From Doryteuthis pealeii (Eukaryota; Mollusca; Cephalopoda; Myopsida; Loliginidae), in the NCBI GenBank assembly GCA_023376005.1, contig CM042157.1:91314945-91378944 (forward strand): a stretch of 64,000 nucleotides of DNA, given 5' to 3'. A model generated the notes under the pieces. It was not told where the DNA came from, searched no databases, and was given only the letters and a program-made list of their open reading frames with translations. Both the position numbers and the translations under genes were made by a program. Shown one piece after another: positions 8,383-18,184 of this stretch (positions within the stretch are counted from its first letter, which is position 1; each line of letters opens with the position of its first letter).

Positions 8383-8466
<84 letters not shown>
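8383..8466. repeat. (TA)n(TTA)n microsatellite
   Basis: TA run followed by about 12 TTA triplets, directly abutting the 3' end of a Helitron at 8467. Confidence 0.95.
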
Positions 8467-8467
<1 letters not shown>

Positions 8468-9115
8468 TAGCAAATATATGCACCCTCCGGGTGCAAGTAT
8501 TAAATTTTAATGTAATAAAATATTGTATTAAATTAGAAAGGCTAATGAAACTAAATAAGAATACAGATAAAAAGATTTGAAAAAGAGGGAGTATAATAAA
8601 AGATTTGAAACAGAGGGAGTATAATAAAAAATGGAACAACTGAAACTTACTCTTCCATCACTCTCGTCTTTCATTGTTATTTTTTCTAATTTAACTATTT
8701 AGTTAAAAGAGGAAGTAAAGAATAAAAATTTTTTTATCTTGTTAATGGATTTCATTTAAGATTCATTGAAAAGATTTTTGCTTATATTCATTAAAATAAA
8801 ACCAAACAGTTAGAAATCAATAATACTAAGCACATATTTATTAAATTCGATTTTTTAATATTAATATGCAAATTAGCCTTCCCATTCACACTGTACACCG
8901 CTATTTTGTTGTATATATAAATACAATTGCATGTTGTCAGTATGTAGACATAGTTAACAGTATTAATAATGTAAGAGAATTTTATTAATAATTGGGGTTT
9001 AGATAGAAATAAAATCATGGAGAATGTGATGTCAATAACTAAGAGAATTGTGACTTGAGTAGGAATATAGTTTCGGTTACAAACAGAAAAACACACAATC
9101 TCCATTATAATAAGA
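8467..9115 (-). mobile_element. Non-autonomous Helitron, family A, copy A2
   Basis: On the minus strand the element starts TCTTATTATAATGGAGATTG after an A at 9116 and ends ...TTTGCTAG before a T, as expected for Helitrons (5'-TC, CTRR-3', insertion between A and T). The hairpin GCACCC/GGGTGC with loop GGA lies about 10 bases before CTAG. Length is 649 bp. There are no target duplications. A 104-codon frame opens at the ATG ten bases from the 5' end and is shared with copies at 33.0 and 55.7 kb. There is no Rep or helicase domain. Confidence 0.9.
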
Positions 9116-9141
9116 TTATTATTATTATTATTATTATTATT
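9116..9141. repeat. (TTA)n microsatellite
   Basis: About 8 ATT/TTA triplets sandwiched between the 5' ends of Helitron A2 and Helitron B2. A similar trinucleotide run adjoins the 5' end of Helitron B1 at 59.85 kb. Confidence 0.9.
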
Positions 9142-9814
9142 ATACTAAAGCTGAGTTTATCAACCTTCGCCAGCTAAAGGATTTTTTTCTATTTATGTTA
9201 TGGACACAATATTTATACTTAGATATTCCTTGGTTTTAGCACTACCCAGTGTTTGAAAAAAAAAGTCAGTTTAATTGGTTTTAATTAGGCGTAATTAGCA
9301 ATTAAGTCAACAACCGACCAATCCCTATCTAAATTAGACCTGACTCTCTTCCACTCTCCCTCTATATAGAGTTACCGTGAGTGGGAGAGTTAATGTGAGT
9401 AGTCGAGTTATACGGAGTGGGGGGGCCCACTGCCTGTAAATATCAGCACGCAAATACCCTCCATTCACCTCCTAACTAGGTAGATTCGCCCCTCCCTTTC
9501 TCCAGACCACAGAGAAATTTTGGTTTGTTTTAATAAAACAAAACAAAAGTATCTTTTTACGGCATGATTTCAATTTTAGTTGGGCGTAAATTTTACGAAA
9601 TTGAAATCATGCTTTAAAATAGATTTTTTAAATTACTTTAATTATTAATTCATAGAGTATTAAACTTACTTTAAAAAATATTTCATGTTGGGTAAAAAAA
9701 ATAGTTATATATTTAAATATTATGGAATTCAAATGAGCAAACATTGACTACCCCCACTGTTTAAGTGAAAGTTTTCTTCAGGCTTAAAAGTTTGTTTTAG
9801 TTAAAACTAAAACA

Positions 9815-10395
9815 AACTAGACTGGCTTCTGATTTAGGTCGGTAAAATTAAAACGGAAAGTTTTTTGCTGGTACCAAATGACAGTTTAACTGCAGTCTAT
9901 GAATTAACATTTTGCGAATTTGGTTACGGTTTTAGGGGATTAAGGTTGTTTTTAATTACGTATTGCTTAAAAAATAAACAACAAAAAACACAAATTACTA
10001 TACATTTAATGTTGAAAAATCTTTTTTAAACTAAGTTTAATTGAAATTATACATTGCTATATTAACACAAACAACTGTCTCAATAATAGATTCAATAATT
10101 AATTTCAATGGTTAATTAAATGTATAGTAATTTGGGTTTTTTGCTGTTTATTTTTTAAAGCAATATGTAATTAAAAACAACCTTAATTCCCTAAAACCGT
10201 AACCCAATTCGCAAAATATTAATTCATAGTATGTAGGACTGACTTCTGACTTAGGTTGGAAAATTAAAACGGAAAATCTTTTGCTGGTACCCAATGACAG
10301 TTTAACTACAGTCTATGAATTAACATTTTGCGAATTGGGTTACGGTTTTAGGGGATTAAGGTTGTTTTTAATTACGTATGGCTTTTAAAAAATAA
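9815..10395. repeat. Three-part fold-back repeat inside Helitron B2
   Basis: A ~170-bp sequence (TTTTGCGAATTTGGTTACGG and neighbours) occurs at 9815-9985 in plus, at about 10115-10230 inverted, and again at 10230-10395 in plus orientation. The first two copies can form a hairpin with ~110-bp arms and a ~110-bp loop. Direct plus inverted copies point to a fold-back element or template-switch duplication. Confidence 0.75.
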
Positions 10396-10610
10396 ACTCT
10401 GTCTTTAGTCTTTTTATTTATGCAGAAAATAGTATCAGTCAAATATATACCACTCCGATATTACAGTCTGAATAATACAAATAATTGTAATCTTTGCGGA
10501 GTTCCGTCATGGCCTCTTGCCTCAAAGCATGCTTGCGGTGACTGCTGAAAAAAAAACACCAGCTACGATTGAAGTCCGTAGCGGAAGCGGCGTGAAAAAC
10601 AAAAACAACT

Positions 10611-10795
10611 AGGGTTTAGGATTTAGGATTTGGGGTTGGGGTTTAGGTTTAGTTTAATGGAAAATAAATAAATAATTTGGGCTCTGTTCTTTCTGAGTCA
10701 CCCTGTATACAGGGTGACCCAGAAAAAACAGAACTTTGTAATAAAACATTTAATTTTAACTAGGGGGGTTTAGGGTTAGGGTTGGGTTTTCAGTA
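10611..10795. repeat. Degenerate telomere-like repeats
   Basis: Two short blocks (10611-10660 and 10759-10792) contain GGGTTTAGG, GGATTTAGG, GGGTTAGGG and GGGTTGGG words, resembling degenerate TTAGGG repeats, the common animal telomere unit. They flank a mariner-type palindrome. The blocks are short and internal, so this is at most an interstitial telomeric sequence or a chance G/T-rich stretch. Confidence 0.45.
10691..10724. mobile_element. Head-to-head mariner-type inverted repeat ends
   Basis: TTCTGAGTCACCCTGTA is directly abutted by TACAGGGTGACCCAGAA, giving a near-perfect palindrome centred on TATA. TACAGGGTG is a common start of mariner-family terminal repeats. It may be two element ends joined or a minimal palindromic remnant. 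Confidence 0.5.
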
Positions 10796-10897
10796 GAAAA
10801 TGCCCTAAGTTGGTTCTTTTTTTTTTTTTTTTTTTCAAGTGATACCGCTTCGGATGCAGGAAGCCAGGGCGGAACTCCGCAAAGATTACCATTATTT

Positions 10898-11010
10898 GTA
10901 TTATTCAGACTATTTTCCTCGTCTTCATTGTTATCTGTACAAAGTTTCGGCTGATGTGCCCTCCGGCCTTCTTCAGGTATTTCTTGTCGGACTCGGGAAC
11001 CTTCTTGTAA
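10898..11010 (-). mobile_element. PLE-type 3' module, CTGAAGAAGGCCGG family
   Basis: Minus-strand copy of a module also at 13517-13697 (both strands) and 61978-62070. It reads GAGTCCGACAAGAAATACC, CTGAAGAAGGCCGGAGGGC, a CGAAACTTTGTAC box and an ATAACAATGAAGACGAGGA stretch. The CTGANGA box, 5-bp hairpin and GAAAC box are in hammerhead order, but one unpaired base separates the first box from helix II. Confidence 0.6.
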
Positions 11011-11580
11011 TTGGGAGCCATCACGGAACTTTGAACCCAACCCTTTATTAGGTCCACGGGGGTATCCTGTTCTCATTCCACTAACCATAGCTGGGGTACA
11101 GGTGTTAAGCTGTGTTAATTATTATTCTGTGTTACTGCTGTCCCTGACCAGGATTGAACCTGCAGTCTAGAGATAACTGGTATTTAGAACTGTCTTAATC
11201 TAACTCCTTTATCTACTAGGATATGTGTTCAATTGGACAATCCAGTGTTAATTTTTTCAATTGCAAAAGTTACAATTTATTTTGTAAAAACGGATTTTAA
11301 GTAGCCTCTTGGCAGGCATCTTGATCAAAATGGACGAAAAAAACGTTTTAAATATATCAAAAATAAATTATATGTGTAATATTATTTTGCTTTTTTACTG
11401 ATGCACATTATGTTACTACTTTTCAACTTAGACAAAACTTTGACCTTAAATAATCAATTTAATAAATTTTAGTTCGTTTTTTAAAATGAAAAGCAGATGA
11501 TATTTTGGCAGATCCTACTCTTTTTCCCTAATCATCTAAAGAGAGCTTAATGGGTGACCCAACGGGTCACGTTTTGTCTA

Positions 11581-11581
<1 letters not shown>

Positions 11582-11612
<31 letters not shown>
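11582..11612. repeat. (TA)n microsatellite
   Basis: TA run immediately after the 3' CTAG of Helitron B2. Confidence 0.95.
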
Positions 11613-11618
<6 letters not shown>

Positions 11619-12045
11619 AAATGTGAGAAAATGTAGAACTCGGTACGGGAAAAATCTCGGCTTAGTTACAGCCAGTCTTGACTTTCATTAGCTCTCGCTT
11701 TGTCCAAAACCAACAATACATAAGACAGAAAAATATGGCTAGTCCAATACAATGGATTCACTGATTGCTTGTCTAAATGTCACCCGTGAATGCCGATTAC
11801 GCGTGTTCTTTACGTTGCTGTGTGGGATCTATACAAGGAGAAAAAAAGAAGAGCTGAACAGGTAGGCCGCCATCTTCGAATCAAATGGCCAAGTTAGGCA
11901 GTTGATTGGCTGATTGGTTGCCTGCTTTGCTGCTGAACGTGAATAATCTCTATTCTCGCGAGATTTCAACTTGTTAGGGATACTATTGTTAAGTCGTGTT
12001 ATCCGTCGTTCTTTGAATCAATTTGTTAGTAGCAAGCGGTTCACC
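11613..12045. other. No gene seen; single-copy-looking DNA
   Basis: About 430 bases of higher-complexity sequence with GC-richer patches (GGCCGCCATCTTCG, CTCTATTCTCGCGAGATTTC). I find no open frame of note and no copy elsewhere in the window. The TCTCGCGAGA palindrome is a known promoter-type element in vertebrates, but nothing else supports a promoter. Confidence 0.4.
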
Positions 12046-12107
12046 TCGATGTTGTTACCGAGATGGACATGGATAGCAATAAGATATTGTTATTTAGTAG
12101 GTTTAGT

Positions 12108-13145
12108 TTAGACGTGGCACAAGGCCAGAATTATGGGGAGTCCAATGAGAATCGAACTCACTAACAAATCTATCTTGCTAACCATTACACCACGTGAGGT
12201 GCCCATAGCAATAAGATATAGTTATTTACTAGGCTTAGCTTACATGTGACACAGGGCCAGAAGGATGGGGAGCCCAGTGAGAATCGAACTCACTAACAAA
12301 TCTATCTTGCTAACCATTACACCACGTGAGGTGCCCATAGCAATAAGATATAGTTATTTACTAGGCTTAGCTTAGATGTGGCACAAGGCCAGAAGGATGG
12401 GGAGCCCAATGAGAATCGAACTCACTAACAAATCTAGCTTGCTAAGCATTACACCACGTGAGGTGCTCATAGCAATAAGATATATTTATTTACTAGGCTT
12501 AGCTTAGATGTGGCACAAGGCCAGAAGGATGGGGAGCCCAATGAGAATCGAACTCACTAACAAATCTAGCTTGCTAACCATTACACCACGTGAGGTGCCC
12601 ATAGCAATAAGATATAGTTATTTACTAGGCTTAGCTTAGATGTGGCACAAGGCCAGAAGGATGGGGAGCCCAATGAGAATCGAACTCACTAACAAATCTA
12701 GCTTGCTAACCATTACACCACGTGAGGTGCCCATAGCAATAAGATATATTTATTTACTAGGCTTAGCTTAGATGTGGCACAAGGCCAGAAGGATGGGGAG
12801 TCCAATGAGAATCGAACTCACTAACAAATCTAGCTTGCTAACCATTACACCACGTGAGGTGCCCATAGCAATAAGATATATTTATTTACTAGGCTTAGCT
12901 TAGATGTGGCACAAGGCCAGAAGGATGGGGAGTCCAATGAGAATCGAACTCACTAACAAATCTAGCTTGCTAACCATTACACCACGTGAGGTGCCCATAG
13001 CAATAAGATATAGTTATTTACTAGGCTTAGCTTACATGTGGCACAGGGCCAGAAGTATGGGGAGTCCAGTGAGAATCGAACTCACTAACAAATCTAGCTC
13101 GCTAAGCATTACACCACGTGAGGTGCTCATAGCAATAAGATATAA
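12108..13145 (-). repeat. 132-bp tandem array of tRNA-like units, eight copies
   Basis: The word CACGTGAGGTGC recurs at 12191, 12323, 12455, 12587, 12719, 12851, 12983 and 13115, exactly 132 bases apart. On the minus strand each unit holds GTGGTGTAATGGTTAGCA (A-box-like, D-arm-like), about 30 bases, then GTGAGTTCGATTCTCATTGG (B-box-like, forming a T-arm hairpin). This is the layout of a tRNA or a tRNA-derived SINE head. The unit length is invariant and substitutions are few, so the array is young or homogenised. A full cloverleaf with acceptor stem is not evident, so functional tRNA genes are unlikely. Confidence 0.85.
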
Positions 13146-13160
13146 GGCAGAGGTCATGGG

Positions 13161-13450
13161 GTTCGTTGGTTGGTTGGTTGGTTAGTTGGTTTTTACGGCA
13201 TTATTAACTCTTGGATTATTCTATATAGATGGAACCTTAACAGGTACAACCACTCTGACTTAGCGTGAAACTAGGAGTAATCGTAATAAAGTGGTGCACC
13301 ACACTTCGATGTTGACTATAAGTGTTATTACCGAAATGGGCATAAATGGCAATAAGATATAGGGCAGGGGTCCCGGGGTTGATTGGTTGGTTGGTTGGAT
13401 TTTACTGCATGTCAACCCTTGGATTATTCTATACCGAAGACGTTTTCATT
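13161..13450 (-). mobile_element. Two R600/LINE-type tail fragments
   Basis: Minus-strand GGTTGATAATGCCGTAAAAAC-like and ATGCAGTAAAATCCAACC tails at about 13161-13330 and 13378-13450, each next to a (GGTT)n run on the plus strand. Between them is R600 internal sequence (ACCACTCTGACTTAG, GTTATTACCGAAATGGGCAT). Confidence 0.6.
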
Positions 13451-13516
13451 CTTGTTCAATATTCATTTTTTAAAACTATTTTTAAACACATCTTTAAACT
13501 TACTATTATCGGCCTC

Positions 13517-13697
13517 ATTCGGACTATTGTCCTCATCTTCATTGTTATCTGTACAACGTTTCGGCCGATATGCCCTCCCACCTTCTTCGTGTATTTCTTG
13601 TCGGACTCGGGAACCTTCTCGGATTGAAGAAGGCCGGAGGGCATATCGGCCGAAACGTTGTACAGATAACAATGAAGATGAGGACAATAGTCCGAAT
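13517..13697. repeat. Inverted repeat built from PLE-type 3' modules
   Basis: Arms at 13517-13588 and 13626-13697 are nearly perfect reverse complements separated by about 37 bases. Each arm is the CTGAAGAAGGCCGG-type PLE module found singly at 10.9 and 62.0 kb. Transcripts would fold into a ~70-bp hairpin. Confidence 0.85.
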
Positions 13698-13759
13698 AAC
13701 GCAGATAATAGTAATCATCAAGCCTCATTTCAAACATTCAGAGAAATCTTTAAACTTTA

Positions 13760-13905
13760 TTTATTTATTTAATCCATATGTGAAAACCTAAGAGGTACTA
13801 CCACTCCGGGTTAAAGTAATAGTAAAGAAACGGTATTTCGATTTTGACTCTAAATGTTGTTACCGAGATAGACATGGATACTAATAAAGTATAGGTCAGG
13901 GTTCA
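13760..13905 (-). mobile_element. R600-related fragment
   Basis: Contains TACCACTCCGGGTTAAAGT and GTTGTTACCGAGATAGACATG. The latter also occurs just before the tRNA-like array at 12050-12090. No coding content. Confidence 0.5.
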
Positions 13906-13911
13906 AACACA

Positions 13912-13989
13912 CGGAAGCGTGGTGGTGTACAGGTTAGAATCGTAGGAAATGGACTCGTAGACCCGAATTCAAATCCTGGACGAAGCCAC
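13912..13989 (+). mobile_element. SINE B head (tRNA-like), truncated
   Basis: GCGTGGTGGTGTACAGGTTAG resembles an A box and CCGAATTCAAATCCTGGACG a B box, matching the head of SINE B at 46311-46602. The body is missing because Helitron A8 sequence follows. Confidence 0.6.
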
Positions 13990-14214
13990 AGTTCACATAG
14001 CGTATTAATAAAATTGGCAGTTTTGCGGCAAATCTAACTCAGCTAGACTTTAATAGAGACATCGTTAATAAATAAAATGCTAATTCAGATCAAATAATGA
14101 CTATTTAATAATCGTTGAGAATATAACTTAAATAACTAAGGAAATGGTGACGTCATTGATGACGTAGTTTCGGTTACAAACAGACGGTTACATAATCTCT
14201 ATTAGAATAAGAGA
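13990..14214 (-). mobile_element. Helitron family A, 5' fragment (A8)
   Basis: The minus strand begins at about 14214 with TCTCTTATTCTAATAGAGATT and continues through GTAACCGAAACTACGTCATC. It is related to the subfamily at 2402-2909 and 42600-42872. The 3' terminus is absent. Confidence 0.6.
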
Positions 14215-14761
14215 TAACATTCCATGTTTAATTTTCTCATTTATATTTGGGAAATCCCTGACAAATAACAGACGCTCCCTCTAGGCGTAGCTCAAGGCGA
14301 CTGCCCTTGTTGTCGACACTCTAGGCTTGGCCCTGTCTCCAGTAATAGGGCACACAGTGATCGAACAAATTGAATTCACACTGGAACGGCCTTTGTGTGT
14401 GGGCTTTCTTATTTGGACGATTTTTAAGTGGAGCGAAGAGTTACATACTCTTACAGAAGAAAAAGGATATTGTGTAAGCTTTTCAAAAAAGAAAGAAAGA
14501 AAGAAAAAAAGTCTAATAAATAATGTGATAGTCATAACCTGCATTCCAATTGAATTAGCGTCTATTATTCAAACAGACTGCGTCTTCGAGAAACCAGTGA
14601 CCAGATCACATTGACGCATTAGCTTCATTCATTGAATTGAATTGTTATAAGCAAGTAAAGCCAATGCAATGAGAGAAGGTCCTTATGTTATTGACAAGTC
14701 AGCAGTGATCAACAATGCGTAATGCAGGTTGTTGTTAGCCTTTCGTCGTTAGCAAAACTGA
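14215..14761. other. No gene seen
   Basis: Overlapping 87- and 95-codon frames on opposite strands have no recognisable motifs. One stretch includes a short AAAGAAAG purine tract. Nothing is matched elsewhere in the window. Confidence 0.45.
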
Positions 14762-14763
14762 CT

Positions 14764-14798
<35 letters not shown>

Positions 14799-15257
14799 AC
14801 CCTCCGGGCGGTGTAAAATTAGTTTTTGAAAGATATTGCCTGAATGGGTGGGAGTTAAAAATTCAATGTCAGAGTGGGGGTATCATAAGTAAGCAAAATC
14901 CTCATATCCATTAAAAGAGTAAAAAAAAATAAAACAATTTGAAATGGAAACTCAGTCCCGTCCCCCTCAAATAAAATGTTTGTGCATGTATCAATTCTTA
15001 ATCAAATAATTATTTTGAATATTTTCCTCATAAATTTTACATAAAATCGTAAGTATTTATTTATTTGTAAACTCTTTAATTAACTTCTTGTTACTGAAAA
15101 AAAGGACGGTATTAAAAAAAAAAAAACAATTTTTTAAATTGGTTATTTAAATTTTAAGCGTTTAAACACAAGAATAATGTGACGTAGGCTGTGACGTAGA
15201 ACTGTGACGTAGTTTTTGTTATAGACAGAAATACACACAATCTCCATTATTAATTGA
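14762..15257 (-). mobile_element. Non-autonomous Helitron, family A, subfamily 3 (A9)
   Basis: On the minus strand it ends CTAG before T (14762), with the hairpin ACACC/GGTGT near 14797-14814, and starts near 15257 with ATAATGGAGATTGTGTG. An A run of about 31 bases lies between hairpin and CTAG on the plus strand, where other copies have ~10 AT-rich bases, so the spacer has expanded. About 496 bp. The copy at 31310-31510 shares the subfamily body. Confidence 0.75.
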
Positions 15258-15292
15258 TATAAAAACCTTTAGATGGAATGTGACCGACGAGA

Positions 15293-15345
15293 TTTACCTT
15301 GTGCCGCATCCTGCTCGTGCAGACGGATTGGTAAATATATATATA
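15293..15345 (+). mobile_element. SINE B 3' tail fragment
   Basis: CCTTGTGCCGCATCCTGCTC followed by GGTAAATATATATA matches the 3' end of SINE B at 46.55-46.60 kb. Confidence 0.65.
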
Positions 15346-15468
15346 TAAATAGTGTGTATGCACACACACAGGTCCAAGCTTTTAAATGATGCATAGTGTA
15401 CGTCAATGCCCCTAACCTACGGAGAAAAAATAACCAAATATAAATATGTCAAATTTATCCCGAACACC

Positions 15469-15504
<36 letters not shown>

Positions 15505-15508
<4 letters not shown>

Positions 15509-15802
15509 TTTGTTGGTTGGTTTTGAAGGCTGTCACAATGCGAGTGTAAAGAAAAAAGAAGGTAACTATGATGTTTTTTGTTAACCTGTCATTTTATTCC
15601 TTAATATTTCGGGATGAAAATTCCCATCATCAGAAGAATACTGATGGGAATTTCCAGTATTCCAGTATTCTTCTGATGATGGGAATTTTCATCCCGAAAT
15701 ATTAAAAGAATAAAATGACAGGTTAACAAAAAACATCATAGTTACCTTCTTTTTTCTTTAAACTCGCATTGTGACAGCCTTCAAAACCAACCAACAAACC
15801 AA
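15505..15802. repeat. ~139-bp-arm inverted repeat flanked by TA runs
   Basis: Arms 15505-15643 and 15663-15802 are near-perfect reverse complements with a ~19-base centre. Each arm contains CTTCTGATGATGGGAATTTT, then a GGGA/TCCC hairpin and CCCGAAATATT, the PLE-type core, and each ends in an (AACC)-type tail next to a TA run. The right flank (ACAATGCTTCAAGCAAATTA) recurs antisense at 52141-52175. Confidence 0.9.
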
Positions 15803-15835
15803 TATATACACAATGCTTCAAGCAAATTACAAAAC

Positions 15836-15877
<42 letters not shown>

Positions 15878-15879
<2 letters not shown>

Positions 15880-16440
15880 ATTGCTATAAAAATCTGCAAA
15901 TGTATACACCCTATTCTATAGTTTATTTGTAGCACATAACAACTGTGTTTGTCCACTGTTGTTTACACGATCAAGCTAAATGTATGATTATTAATTAATT
16001 GATTATATACAGTGCAAAATTTATACTTTCAATAAGAGAGAAAAACTCAACAGACCGTCATTTGGCTATTATAAATTTGTTTCGGCTAGTAACACCATAA
16101 AAAAGGGCCTAGTTTCGTCAAATACCTATTACACATTGAAGAAAGAATATATATAACAAGATTTGGCATTAAATAATCCAAAAATGTTGATGTGCCATTA
16201 GATACCAATCAACCAGTTGTACATCATAGTCAAATGAATGTTTACGTTTTCAACTGCCAAACGTCAACAAATCTGTATAGACCGACTTCGCAGACAGCTA
16301 ATGAAAATTACAAACTTAACGACCTTTGCGTTACAAATGTATTATTGAGAAAACTAAACATACACTGGGAAAAAAACCCAGCCAGTTCACCATCCTAGCT
16401 CGTACGCGTTCAGAATTCAGGTAATATTGTTGTTGATATC
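15878..16440. other. No gene seen
   Basis: AT-rich sequence with one 68-codon frame (16192-16398) of no recognisable type. The last 60 bases (CCAGTTCACCATCCTAGCTC) are related to 32365-32420 antisense or parallel repeat F sequence. Confidence 0.45.
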
Positions 16441-16443
16441 CTT

Positions 16444-16740
16444 CCATCTACAGGAGACGATGGAGTAGTGTCCAAGTTTTTTTTAACTACATAGCCTGGG
16501 CAAGTTCATATGGAGGATGAGCTGTTGCCCCAAGCAGCAACCTTCCCTCTCCACACTGCCGCTGTTATCCAAAAGAAAGGTAAGGGACCAATGCAGTTTG
16601 GCAACGTTAGTGTCGCAGGAGTTGCTGGATAGCACTAGATTTCAGCATCACACCACCTTAGGGAAAACAAATCAGGAGCCGGAGTGGCTCCTGATTTGTT
16701 TTCGGGGTTTACTCTCCTAGCCTTTCCTTGAAAGGCAATG
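16444..16740 (-). mobile_element. SINE-like element E, antisense copy
   Basis: Reverse complement of the 6430-6696 element: shared GGAGGATGAGCTGTTGCCC, CTCCACACTGCCGCTG and AACAAATCAGGAGCCGGAG segments. It is more diverged, its CCAA tail is not clear and no target duplication is visible. A small terminal inverted piece at 16665-16700 repeats the GAGCC end. Confidence 0.7.
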
Positions 16741-17340
16741 GAGTTTTTGTATCGGACTTTTCCTTGAATTAGGTGGGTTGCCGACCAAGGTTAAGGAGCC
16801 CCTTCTATCCCATTTGGGGATTTTTGAGGCAATATACATAACATCGCTCAAACAAAAGCTCTGCAAGCAGAAGGAATTCGTGTACCGCTCAGTGGTGGTC
16901 CCCGGGTAAGGCTCGCTAATCCAGGGTAATCACAATAATTTTGTTTTATTACCCACCCTCATTATGACATTTTTGCATTTTTTATAGTAGTTCTTTTTCC
17001 TGTGGTAATCCTCTGATGAGACTCAGGTGAAAATAAATTTTTTTTTGTTCGGGATGAATTCGCTTATCATTGCAGTTCTACAAAACTAAGCGTTGATAGG
17101 TCTGGTCAATATGTCGCATTTGAGAAAACACAACACCCCCACCCCAGCCACCTGATTGTTTACTGCATCTGCAACAAAATAATGTGCATTGTTATGCATC
17201 CAAATCAAAGGTCGATGACATCGGCTTGAGAGAAACTTAATTATCTGTTACAAAGTCAATTGCTCACCGTTGCGTAGTGACAGTCTGTCCAGCTTCCAAC
17301 GATACGAAATAACAATTAGCTATATTTTAACACTGTGTCG
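16741..17340 (+). mobile_element. Repeat F copy and flanks
   Basis: 16830-17090 is shared with 33640-33880 (same strand) and 32197-32330 (opposite strand). Landmarks are GCAAGCAGAAGGAATTCGTG, TTCTTTTTCCTGTGGTAATC and CTCTGATGAGACTCAGG. The CTGATGA box is followed by a poor hairpin and GAAAA, a weak echo of the hammerhead order. The rest (17091-17340) shows nothing. Confidence 0.55.
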
Positions 17341-17365
17341 TTTCATTTTAGATAGATTATATTAA

Positions 17366-18011
17366 CTAGCAAATATATGCATCCTCCAGGTGCAAGTATT
17401 TAAGTTTTGATGTAATAAAAAATTTTTTTTAAATTAAAAAACACTAAAGAAACTAAATAAAGAATGCCGATAAAAAGATTTGAAACAGATGGGAGTATAA
17501 TATAAATATACAACAACTTTGAAACTAATTCTTCCATCATTTTCCATCACTCCTGTCTTTCATTGTTAATTTCCCTAATTAAACTATTTAGTTAAATTAG
17601 GAAGTAACGAATAAAATTACAGTTATTTCTTCTTGCTAATGGATTTCTTTTAAGATTTATCCCCGAGATTTTTTGCTAATATTCATTAAGATATAACCAA
17701 ACAATTAGAAATCAATAATAATAAGCACATATATATTAAAATCCAATTTTTAATATCAATATGCAAATTAGCCTTCCCATTCACACTGTAAAACCACTAT
17801 TTTATTGTATATATAAATACAATTGTATGTTCTTAGTATGTAGATATGGTCAACAGCATTAATAATGTAAAACAATTTTATTAATAACTGAGATTTAAAT
17901 AAAAATAAAATCCTGGAGAATGTGACGTAAATAACTAAGGGAATTGTGACTTGAGTATTAATATAGTTTCGGTTACAGACAGAAAAACACACAATCTCCA
18001 TTATAATAAGA
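17366..18011 (-). mobile_element. Non-autonomous Helitron, family A, copy A3
   Basis: Minus strand starts TCTTATTATAATGGAGATTG after A and ends TTTGCTAG before T. The hairpin is slightly mutated (GCACCT/GGATGC). 646 bp. The frame starting at the terminal ATG is broken: a frameshift near 17790 changes its C-terminal part. Confidence 0.88.
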
Positions 18012-18114
18012 TATATTATATTTCAATTCTGGAACTCTGAGGGGGTGTGGGGAGTACTTTTGGAATATACATATAAAAGAAAGAGTCTGTCTATGTTTGT
18101 ATGTACGACCAAGC

Positions 18115-18118
<4 letters not shown>

Positions 18119-18174
<56 letters not shown>
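18119..18174. repeat. (CT)n microsatellite
   Basis: About 28 CT repeats. Frames on both strands here are serine-leucine or arginine-glutamate repeats. Confidence 0.95.
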
Positions 18175-18184
18175 GGTCATCACT

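Larger units (their letters stand above)
9142..11581 (+). mobile_element. Helitron, family B, copy B2, with nested inserts
   Basis: The 3' end has a 7-bp hairpin (GTGACCCAACGGGTCAC at 11554-11570) eight bases before CTAG (11578-11581), followed by T. The 5' end, TACTAAAGCTGAGTT, matches the 5' end of copy B1 (59850 on the minus strand), and the first ~350 and last ~200 bases of B1 and B2 are alignable. B2 is 2.4 kb because its centre holds other repeats (9815-10395, 10611-10795, 10898-11010). The canonical 5'-TC is not evident, so the exact start is uncertain. No transposase-like coding sequence is seen. Confidence 0.7.

Noticed and set aside
10756..11088. 110-codon antisense protein
   Set aside because: It reads through a PLE-type 3' module (also non-coding at 13.6 and 62.0 kb) and a poly(T) run.
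11613..12045. Promoter or CpG-type regulatory region around TCTCGCGAGA
   Set aside because: A single palindrome with no transcript, initiator or downstream gene is not enough.
12108..13145. Eight functional tRNA genes
   Set aside because: A- and B-box-like words and a T-arm hairpin are present, but I could not draw acceptor and anticodon stems with a sensible anticodon.
12904..13185. 93-codon frame with an internal duplication
   Set aside because: It is just the 132-bp tandem repeat read in frame, since 132 is divisible by three.
16995..17080. Hammerhead at the CTGATGAGACTCAGG site of repeat F
   Set aside because: The hairpin after CTGATGA is only two pairs, an extra A sits in the GAAA box region, and the three copies do not agree on a helix III or cleavage site.
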